Of a stretch of 64,000 bases of DNA, positions 37,201 through 45,700 are shown one piece after another. The translations under genes were made by a program, and so were the position numbers. Every line of letters starts with the position of its first letter. Positions within the stretch are counted from its first letter, which is position 1. This DNA comes from Cheilinus undulatus. Its lineage: Eukaryota > Chordata > Actinopteri > Labriformes > Labridae. The notes beneath the pieces are model-generated. The model did no database searches. It saw nothing but the letters and a program-made list of their open reading frames with translations, and was not told the origin of the DNA. The stretch lies in the NCBI RefSeq assembly GCF_018320785.1, contig NC_054875.1, positions 30,881,157 through 30,945,156 of the forward strand. Direction: 5' to 3'.

Positions 37201-39300
37201 TCTAACTGCTAGTCCGCTGGCCCATTACTGCCAGCTTTGAGCACAACTTAACTCTGCTTATAGCTACAGCCTCATTCTTCTCAAACAACATTGATTGGCT
37301 GGGAGCAGTTGGCCTAATGGTTTAAGGCACGCCCCATGTACGCGGGTTTGAATCCGGCCTGTGGCCCTTTCCTGCATGCCTCTGCCCACTCTCTCATTCC
37401 TGTTTCTGACTCTATCCACTGTCGTCCTCTATCAGTAAAGGCACAAAAAGTCCAAAATAAATCTTAAAAAAAATAAAACATTGATTGGATAGACCCCTTT
37501 TTGGGTCTGGCACAACCATTACGGATTGGTGTTTCATAAGATGTATTTGCCCTCTTGACAGACATGGATTCTGGCAAATCATTCTGCTTTGGAAGGTTAT
37601 TTCTTGAGACAAGAGCAAAGAAATGCACTGAAAGCTTTTCTTTCCATAAAAAGATGTTTTAGCTCTTCTTCCCAGTGTTAAATTTGCCATCTAAAACTGG
37701 GACTAATAATGCTCATTGACTACCATTTTTCAAGAGGAAGATGACTAAGAATAGAAAAAAATAGATTTTGATAATAAAAAGTCTGACAAATAGTATGTTC
37801 AATTTTCGTCAAGGAAGCCAAAAAGGGTAACCTTGCAAAGGATGGATACGCCCGTTTTCTTGTTTTTCACAGGTGAATCCATCTTGCAAAGCTCCCATCT
37901 GAACTGTTTGGGCCTGGTTAGAAAGTGACAGGACCAATCAGCGACAAGGGGCAGCACTTTCAGGTGCAGCAGAGTTGTGACGTAAACAAGCAGCAAGAGC
38001 TGGTGCAGTTATGGAGGAAGAGATTAGCGTGGATGCTGCTAAAGCATCAGTTTTATCAGGACTTGACAAAATTCATTCGTTAAAAGAAGAACAAATAACA
38101 GCAGTGAGTTGTTTTCTTTTCAACAACGACAAAAGTCGAGTACTTACATGTCTATAGTCGCCATGTTTCACGTTAGTCCTCAGTAGATGCGCAGGCGCAG
38201 TTCAATAGCGGCTACGTCACATTTTGTTCCCCTGATTGGCCCGTAGAGATGTGACAGACAGAGCGTTCATCCAATCACACTCCGAGTTTTTTTCAAAGCC
38301 CTGCCTTTTCTCAAACGTTCCCTATTGAAGCTTTCCCAGATGGATGTGTGAAACACATCCATCTGGCGTGTCAGGTTACAAAAAGGGAGTAAAATGTTAG
38401 CACTTAGCTTGGATATAGCTATAGCAGAAGTTTTATCAGAAGGAAACTACATTTCCTTATTTAAAGAAAGGCAAAGAACTATACTGAAAGCTTGTTATGA
38501 CGGCAAAGATGTTTTTGATGTTCTCCTGACCAACTTCATCATGCTGAGCATTAACAATAATAGCAGCTGCCTTGTAAGCTCACATTAGTTTAATGACCGC
38601 TACATCATATGTTTGATCACTCTGATTTGCCTGTAATGAGTGAGAATGACAAAACAATCACCCATTAACCCACTGAGATTTTTTTCAAAGGTTCTGTCTT
38701 TCCCAAACATAGACCGGAGGTGGTTGCTCAGATGGATGTGATATATATCCCATGCAATATGATATGAATTTTGGTCTATCTGGTGCGTGAGGATAATCTT
38801 ACACAACCTGCAGGTTAAACGTCACTTCATCATCCAGTGTATAATCTCCTCCTCCCTGTAAGATTTTGTAAAGATGTGTGTTGTTACCATTCCATGAATC
38901 CCATGGCACAACTTCAGGTTAAAATTTGTGGTTTGGGGGGGTCTTAGATGGATTCATGTTCCTATTTTTGATCAATTTTACCGTATTTGGTGACCCCTTT
39001 TCCATCCAGTGCCATCTGCAGGTCAAAATTGAACACCTTAATGGATGTTACCATCATTATTGTTACCACATCAGCATGTCTGTTCCTTCTTGGGCTTGTT
39101 TTTTCTTTACCCATTATTCCAGTTAATGGTAAAACTTTTCTTTTTTTTTGTAATTCCTTTATCAGGTGTCCAAAGATGACCGTAGTGACATCGAGAGCAG
39201 CTCAGATGATGAGACAAGGACTAAACCTCCCTCTCAGACCCTCATTCCAAAAGACAACAATCACACTGCTAACCTAAATGGAAATACTCATGACCATTGA
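31249..39300 (+). CDS. cers5: ceramide synthase 5 (ten coding exons)
   Basis: Exons: 31249-31424, 32611-32713, 32896-33026, 34697-34754, 34915-34965, 35103-35195, 35679-35807, 36267-36373, 36514-36670, 39166-39300. All phases join to 379 residues; human CERS5 has 392. The start [19 protein letters not shown] and the middle [10 protein letters not shown] match CERS5 better than CERS6. Residues ~70-125 are the Hox-like domain ([19 protein letters not shown]). The TLC/Lag1p domain follows ([12 protein letters not shown], catalytic His212-His213 in MLVHHLAT, then [11 protein letters not shown]). The C terminus carries the acidic serine cluster [13 protein letters not shown], a known CK2 target region in this family. 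The enzyme N-acylates sphinganine with fatty acyl-CoA, mainly C16, in the ER membrane. The ATG at 31249 follows an in-frame TTG-led stretch with no upstream ATG. Introns 3 and 9 are filled with repeats. Confidence 0.96.
33510..33967 (-). mobile_element. hairpin-ended DNA element, copy 1 (inverted)
   Basis: Inverted relative to the element at 37828-38378 and sharing its parts: a terminal hairpin with CCATCTGGGAAA, TGATTGGATGAATGTTCTGT, AGCAGCATCCACGCTAATCT, GGGCCCAAACAGTTCAGA, and the closing hairpin ending TTTGCAAGGTTA. The short protein piece seen in the other copy (EISVDAAK) is also legible on the minus strand. No flanking duplication was found. Located in cers5 intron 3. Confidence 0.65.
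33968..34665 (+). repeat. degenerate tandem array, unit ~115 bp
   Basis: About six diverged units in cers5 intron 3. Each has a CTGCTAGCAT / GATTAGCATACAG start, then CAAAGCATTGCTG-like, AGAAACAGCC-like, CAGATTCTTAATTTTGTTT-like and a C/T-rich end. Best unit starts are near 34302, 34417 and 34552; weaker ones near 33968, 34084 and 34190. Spacing is 106-135 bp. It follows element copy 1 directly. Confidence 0.65.
35950..36120 (+). repeat. ~92-bp tandem duplication
   Basis: TTACCTGTCTGACAGA followed by ATTAGCAT and GACATTGA(C/A)ATGTA occurs at about 35956 and again at about 36048. Two diverged units lie in cers5 intron 7. Confidence 0.5.
36680..37601 (-). mobile_element. hairpin-ended DNA element, diverged copy with SINE insertion
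   Basis: Starts with GGGAAAGCCAGACTTTCACA and GATTGGACAAAGGTTCTGTC, equivalent to the 33540 region. It ends with CAAATCATTCTGCTTTGGAA then GGTTA, equivalent to the closing hairpin of copy 1. The SINE 37299-37476 interrupts it. Both boundaries are approximate. Located in cers5 intron 9. Confidence 0.45.
37299..37476 (+). mobile_element. tRNA-derived SINE with target-site duplication
   Basis: Box A-like TTGGCCTAATGGTTTAAGG and box B-like GGGTTTGAATCC stand at tRNA spacing. The body has TGACTCTATCCACTGTC(G/C)TCCTC and the element ends in TCTTAAAAA. A perfect 12-bp duplication AACATTGATTGG flanks it (37287-37298 and 37477-37488), showing target-primed insertion. A relative lies at 63197. Confidence 0.85.
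37828..38378 (+). mobile_element. hairpin-ended DNA element with 9-bp duplication and helicase-like piece
   Basis: A 551-bp element with symmetric ends TAACCT...AGGTTA and a perfect 9-bp flanking duplication CAAAAAGGG (37819-37827 and 38379-38387). A hairpin lies just inside each end. The right one (38336-38366) has perfect 14-bp arms CCAGATGGATGTGT and a 3-base loop. Inside, from the ATG at 38011, a frame reads [20 protein letters not shown], then [11 protein letters not shown], and meets a GTGAGT that could be a splice donor. The piece resembles the N terminus of RecQ-type helicases found in many copies in fish genomes. The superfamily is not certain. Located in cers5 intron 9. Confidence 0.7.
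38391..38830 (+). mobile_element. helicase-piece element, diverged copy
   Basis: From the ATG at 38394 the frame reads [20 protein letters not shown], then [20 protein letters not shown]. The first part aligns with [20 protein letters not shown] in the neighbouring element; the second looks like the GKDVF...LPTG approach to helicase motif I, with the motif itself lost. Downstream parts (CATTAACCCACTGAG, AGGTTCTGTCTTTCCCAAAC, CTCAGATGGATGTG) match the right end of the family. Confidence 0.55.
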
Positions 39301-39860
39301 GTACCATGGGTAGATATTTCCTCCTGTGTAGTTTCAATCATTCACGTGTGCCTGTGTGACCCACCTGATGGAAAGACTTGAATTTTTTTTACTTTAAAAA
39401 GATATGCTGAGTCATTCAAACAGAGAGGTAACTTAAATAATGACAAGCTCCATGTGTTGAAGACAGACTTAGCTTTGTCTTACTGAGTCAGGTTTACGCT
39501 GTGTGGGGTTTACACCTGCTTTTTGCTTACAGGAATAGACAAAGAAGCGTGTGCACGGCTCCTTGTCGGCTCCTTTTTGTACGTGTGTGTGCTCATATGT
39601 TTGAAACTGCTTTGAGTGCATAACTGTCAGAAGTCTTTTGTATGTGTAAATAGATTTTATAAGTGAAACTGGTAATATATTCTAAAGCTGTAAAAGAAAT
39701 CACTGCAACTGCCTTTCAGAATATACTACAAAATCTCTTTTGATGCCAAAGATATCTTAATTAAACATTATTGTAATAAATAAAATGTGATAACTGTATT
39801 TTATTATGTATTAAGACTGTACGTTACGGTAAGGCACATTTATTTTGTTTACAAAAGGCA

Positions 39861-39866
39861 AATAAA
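39861..39866 (+). terminator. cers5: poly(A) signal of cers5
   Basis: AATAAA about 560 nt after the stop. Another AATAAA stands at 39775-39780; either could be used. Confidence 0.55.
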
Positions 39867-41503
39867 AGTCATTTGCTTGAGATATGAAGGGTAGAAACAC
39901 AAAAAACAGACAGGAAATAGACTTTTAATGGGATTTACAATATGATTAAAAAGTTTACAGAAGTGCAAAAGTATAAAAAAGCATCCTCTTTAACTACAAA
40001 ATGAGCCACAATGTAAGCACTGAGTAAGAATAAGAATATGACAGAAAAAGTTACATTAGTACTAAAGTATAAAATGCATCCTCTTTAACAACAAAATTAA
40101 AGCCTTAATTTAAAAGAGTCCCGCTCAGTGGAAAAGTAAAAAGTTGTGTGCACCTTGTGTTTACAAACATTTGCCTTTCTACTGTTCCCTTACTTTACTT
40201 TTCAATCAATAAGTTATTTTTTTCTTAATCTACCCTGAGTTCTTTTTTTTTCTTTTTAAACAAAAGTGGGTCTGTATCCATAAAAGAAGTGAATTACCCT
40301 TCATTCAAGATGGTGCAAAAATCCAAACAAACCAAAAAAACAATTTAAATTCAAAATAGTGCAATTAACAACAGAAATTCTGAGATCAATCGTGATTAAA
40401 AATTTTGATCATTGGACAGCCCTAAAAGAAACTGCATATTTGGTTTTGGCTCATATTGGGGAGACCTGCAGCAAAGGGTCTCAGAGTGTTTGATGATTTG
40501 TGGCAGAACTGCATACTGGAAGTTTATTCATCACCTCATTCTGTTTTTTGTTAACAAAACATTTTAGGAAAGCCAGTGCAAATGTCTAATGTAAAAGCTG
40601 GTGATGTGCTCTGTTTTTCAACTTTGAGTACCAGTGCAAATCTGTCCTGATTAACCTGTGCGAAACCGGCAAACCAAACTAAAACTGTAAACTTCAATTA
40701 TTACGTCATCTCAAGATAAACGCATGAACAAGTTCCTCTAAGTCATAATTATACACTTGTTCTATATTTTGAAGCTAGTGCTGAAGAGGACCTATTTTTA
40801 AAATGTACGTTAATGTTGCTTTTGACATTTAAAGCTGAGTTCATTATCACATAGTAGACATAGTATGTTTTAAAACATGTTTGTTACATGAAGTATGCCA
40901 AAAATATCAGCATGTCCTCCTTCATCAGGTCACATTTTGCTGTGTGTGAGCAGGTATGCTTTTTTTGGCTATTCTGACCCAAAATCCACTGCACGATGAA
41001 AAAAAAAAACATCTACTGAGCTCGTAGTGAGAGTAATGACAAAAAACAGTAAAACTATAGAAGCAAATGCTTTTTAAAGTGAACGCTAATAAATACATTC
41101 ATGACAACATAGTTATAAAGCTATGAAAACGAGTGACAAAGCAATGATTGTGCTGTTTTGAAAATACTGCAAAATTGAATACACAATTTGTTTTAATCAA
41201 CCCAAGAAGCAAGCTCATATAATGCCTTCCAAAGAAAGGTCTCAAAAGAATCATTTCTATGAAATATTCATTCTTTTTACAGAAACTAAGACAAAGATAT
41301 GAGTAACAGTGGCATAAAAGTTCAAGGTGTCCTGTAAGACCACACCTTGTACCTACACTGCATAAAACATGCAGATTCTGCAAAGGTAGCTGCATAAACT
41401 ATAAAAGAAAAAGGTGCATTTTGGCATACTTCTCACTTCATTACTCTTCAGATTTCAAGAATAACACCAAGATATCTTTCACATTTTCAAGTCTTAACTA
41501 GGG

Positions 41504-42480
41504 TGCCTGTATAAAGTATTCACCCCCTTGGATGTCTTATCCTTATACTGATTTTAATAATCATGCTCAACATAATTTTGCTTTTTTGACAAAAAAAAAC
41601 TTCTTAAATGCCAAACTGAAAACATATTTCTACTAATTCATGTCAATTAAATAAAAATATGTAAGGTAAGTGACTGCATTAATATTCACCCCCTTTAAAG
41701 TGACTGACCTAATTTAACAGAGGTCTAGCCAATTGACGGGACTAGTCTCACAATCAGTGAAATTGGGACCACCTGAGAGCACTGAATGTGTCTCTTTTGA
41801 GTGTAGTATAAATCAGTGGTTCTCAAATGGCGTGGCAAGGCACATGATAAGCTTTTAAAGCAAGTTTAGGTTTGCTGTGGAAATTCGTACAATTACCTTA
41901 TTATTACAACTATAAAAAAATACTTAAAATACTTAAACACAAGTTAAAGAGGCTATTTTGCATAGATATGAACATGGTGTGCCTCCAAATTTTGGCTTGA
42001 TCTTAGGTGGGCGTTGGAAAAATAAAGCGTGAAAACCACTGGTATAAAGACACCTGTGTCTGGAAGGTCGAGTCACTGGTTTATCAGTATTCCTGGCTAC
42101 CATTCCACCAAGAAGAAAAAAGAACACTCCAAGCAACTTAGAAAAAGGTTATTGTAAAGTATATCTCAGGAGATGGATACATAAATAATTCCAAGGCACT
42201 GACCATCTCTCAGAGTTCAGTTAGACTAGTGAGAGAGGCTAGCAAGACACCCATGAGTACTCTGAAGGAGTGAAAAGCTTCAGCAGCTGAGATGGGAGAG
42301 ACTGCATACAACAACTGTTGCTCAGATTCTTTACCTGTCAAAGTTTATGAGAGAGTGGCAAAGAGAAAGCCATTGTTGAAGAAAAGCTTTTAAGCACAGA
42401 AATAATCAGCCATAATATCAAACCATCATTTCTTGAGCAAGTTGGAGAGAATCAAGTCAAGCAAAAGGCATGCAAATACC
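41504..42480 (+). mobile_element. Tc1-like element remnant
   Basis: Starts with the Tc1 end GTGCCTGTATAAAGTATTCA and CCCCCTTGGATG. After a nested hAT insertion (41814-42041) it continues with transposase DNA: ACACTCCAAGCAACTTAGAA, GGAGATGGATACATAAATAA, AGAGAGTGGCAAAGAGAAAG, in the usual order. The transposase is heavily decayed and no matching right end was found; 42480 is approximate. Confidence 0.65.
41814..42041. mobile_element. 228-bp hAT MITE nested in Tc1
   Basis: Ends CAGTGGTTCTCAAA and TGAAAACCACTG are inverted repeats. The flanks GTATAAAT (41806-41813) and GTATAAAG (42042-42049) are an 8-bp duplication with one change. Removing it restores a continuous Tc1 sequence. Relatives occur at 10950 and 44563. 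Confidence 0.8.
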
Positions 42481-42634
42481 TAGGTCTTTGTTACATGAAC
42501 TATTTGCTTAGTTTAGAATCATAGATTTAAAGCAAATATGCTACATTCCCAATTTCTTAAAGTGAAATTTGTCAAATGGCTTTTTAATTATGCAGAAAGT
42601 GTTACCTTTTATAGCACGAAGAAAAGTATTACAC

Positions 42635-42640
42635 TTTATT
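42635..42640 (-). terminator. poly(A) signal of the NLR gene
   Basis: AATAAA on the minus strand about 125 nt after the stop codon at 42764. Confidence 0.6.
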
Positions 42641-42763
42641 GCTTGAGAACCTGAAATCAGGTTCATTTTGGCTTGGAAAGTGCTATTTTTGTTAGTCGAA
42701 ATGTGATACTTGGCTTACTATCTGTAGCCCTACAGTACCGTTTGTGATCATTGTCGGGTTTCT

Positions 42764-45700
42764 TCAGTATCTTATTCTATTACACTCCTCTAACATGTCG
42801 AAAACATCTTCACTGAAGTCATTGTATTTCAAGCTGAAAGCAAAAAAAGCAGTAGTTAGATGTGAGGTTGAAAATGTTCACTTGTGATTGTAAACTCTAC
42901 TTAAAGAACACAGGTTCTATATAGTTTGTGATTAACTGATGTGAACATGGGCTTACTTCATCTCCAGCATGTTTGGGCAGTCCTGCATGACTTCGACGAG
43001 GGCTGGCACAGATGCATCAGTCAGTAAGTTGTTTCTCAGCTCCAGGCTCTTTAAAGTCCGACTGGTTCTCACAGCAGCACACAAGTCGTCTACACAGGCA
43101 TCTGTTAGACCTGTCATTTCAACACTACCATAAAAGAGGGGAGAACAGTTGAATGGAGAGAACATTGTGGGAAAAGAAGTTAAAAAAAAGATTTTGTGTT
43201 ATGCTCCACTCACTCAAGATCCTCCAACAGACAATTTGGATGTGCAACAGCAACCCAAAGATGTTTAACTCCTTGGTCTCCTACATTATGTAGACCCACA
43301 GACAGTGACTTAAGTTTAGAAGTCCCACTCTTCAGCACTGATGCCAGTTCTATGAAGACTGCCTCAGTTAACTCGCACCGTGTCAAGCTGTAGGATGGAG
43401 CAGAGCATGCGTGCATAAGGTAATCTGAATGTCAACAAATGTTTGTCAAAGGTGGTCCTTTAACGCAATGTTAAAACATGTGACTCTACCCCAGTTTTTC
43501 CAGAGGACACCCAGGTTTACTCAGGGCTTTGCAGAGCAGCAGCGCCCCCTCCTGGCCCAATTCATTCACTGACAGGTCCAGCTCAGACAGAGAGCAGTGC
43601 TCTGACATCAACGCCTCCATCAGATGAGAGCAGCATGCACCAGTGAGCTCGCTGTCAAAGAAGCTAGATTAGGAGATGCAGAGAAACATGGGTGTGAAGG
43701 TCTGATTTATCACTCACACTTGTTTTCAGTGATTTTTCCAGATGGAATCGCATTCCTTCACTGCCAACTTACTTGAGGCTCTGAAGTTTACAAAGTGGAT
43801 GTTTCAGGGATTTACACAAAGCCTCTACCCCGCCGTCACCGACTGTGTTGTGTGTCAAGTTCACCTTTCTCAGCGCTGATTGGCCAGAACACAAAGCTGC
43901 TGATAAAGCTTCCATGGATGCAGCAGTTATCTTGTTGCGCTGTAATCTTTAAACAGACTAAATAAGTTAATTTTGAACCTGGAAAAAAATATTAATAGAT
44001 AGCTGTGACAATAAAAGACTTGAAAGTTAATTTTAATACATACTGGAGCTCCTGCAGTTTGCAGTGAGGACTCTGCAGGGCTTTGCACAGTTTCATTAAG
44101 CCCTGATCCTCAATCTCATTACTCCTGAGGTCTAGCACACACAGCTGAGAGGTACCTGAGGTCAGTGCCGACACCAGAGCTTCACAGCTTGACTTTGTCA
44201 GTTCGCATATTGAAAGACTAAGCAAATTAAAACCAAAAACAAACAAACAGACAACAAGAACTTAGTGGCTGAAGAGGGTGCCTTGGATAAATATCTGTAA
44301 AAATAAAGTATTCAGATTATCTCACTCTAAACTGCGCAGCTTGCAGTCTTTGAGACCAGCACAGAGGATTTTCATCTTTTCATCCCCAAGGCGGCTGTGA
44401 TTGAGATTTAGCACTGTGGCGCGTCCTGTGCTGAGAGCTGAAGCCACATGACGCGCAGCTCCAGGGCTCAAGGTGCAGTCTGAAAGGCTGGTGGACACAG
44501 AAGGATCATTATACAGTAGTAAGTATACACTCTAAACACATGAAATAGAGATGCTCTTACGCCAGTGTTTCCCTGAGCCTGTAGGCAAGTCTAGGCATAC
44601 CAAGGTAAACTGTTGTATTAGACGTTATTACAACTCTTACAAATGTAAAGAGACTATTTTGAATGGACATAAATATGGTGTCCCTTGAGGTTTTAGCTTG
44701 GTTTTACTTGTGCCCAGTGTAAACAATTGTCAGAAAACCACTTACTTAGGTTTTTTTCTCTTTCACAATGCCAAATCTGATACTGGACATCATCTCTCGA
44801 TGTCAAACAGGCCGTTCTCTGGGTACTTTAGGAGTAACCAAAAAAAACCAAACCATGAATTATGAGATTAGAATTTTTGGTCTCATTAAACTATTGACTG
44901 ATTCTTATTTATTTAATTCAATTAAAGAATTAGGTAATTATTACTGTATTGTTTTTGTACGTGTTTATTTACCTTTAAAAAGATATGTATTCCCTTCTTC
45001 TTTCTTATTTTTGTCTTTATAAAATTCTTTTCTTATTTAATCTATTTGTCCTTTTGCAAATCACTCCAAGCTTCTGCCTTTTATGTATGAAAGGTGCAGT
45101 ATAATGAAAGTTTAGTGGAGTACACTTGAGCATTGTCTGACACTGAGTTCAAAACCTGTGAAGTGAAAAAAAATCCCCTCATTTCTAGTTTAATCTCCCA
45201 TTGTTATGCATTTGGACTGAACAATTTGGGAAAATAATCTAATTGTGACTTCCGCCCACAATATTACAATTGCAATTTAATGTGATTATTTTTTAAAGAG
45301 GACATATTTTACCCTTTCAAGACAAGTTTATATTGTTCTCAGAGGTCCCCAAAACATGCCTGTGAAGTTTGTTTCTGCAAAAACACTCCAGTACAGGATT
45401 TTTGCATGTCTAAAGAGCCCTCTGTTTCAGCTCTTCTCAGAATGAGCTGTTTCTGTGTCTGTAGCTTTAAATGTTAATGAGCTGTCTGACTCCGCCCCTG
45501 ACCACACCCCTCTCCGGAAGTGGTTGTAGTACTCCTGATGTTACAATGTTACAGACACTTTTATCCAAAGTTAAGGATCTGACTGGGATTTAAATCATCA
45601 ATCTCCCAAATCAAAGTCACCACTGAGCTATCCAGTATATAAGCTGGAATTTGAAAGGAGGATCAGTAGAGGAGGGGAGGACCAACCAAACTGGGGGGCA

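Larger units (their letters stand above)
39900..42620. other. interval between the convergent 3' ends of cers5 and the NLR gene
   Basis: No coding exon was recognised. At 40395-40427 the sequence has the form TAATCGTGATTAAA...TTGGACAGCCCT, a common fish hAT-type end read in reverse. The Tc1 copy with a nested hAT fills 41504-42480. Confidence 0.4.

Noticed and set aside
37299-37376. tRNA gene
   Set aside because: Box A and box B are present, but the body, A-rich tail and flanking duplication show a SINE; the cloverleaf was not convincing.
43490-44217. Equal 174-nt exons seen first as a tandem repeat array
   Set aside because: They are the leucine-rich-repeat exons of the NLR gene, diverged and all in phase.
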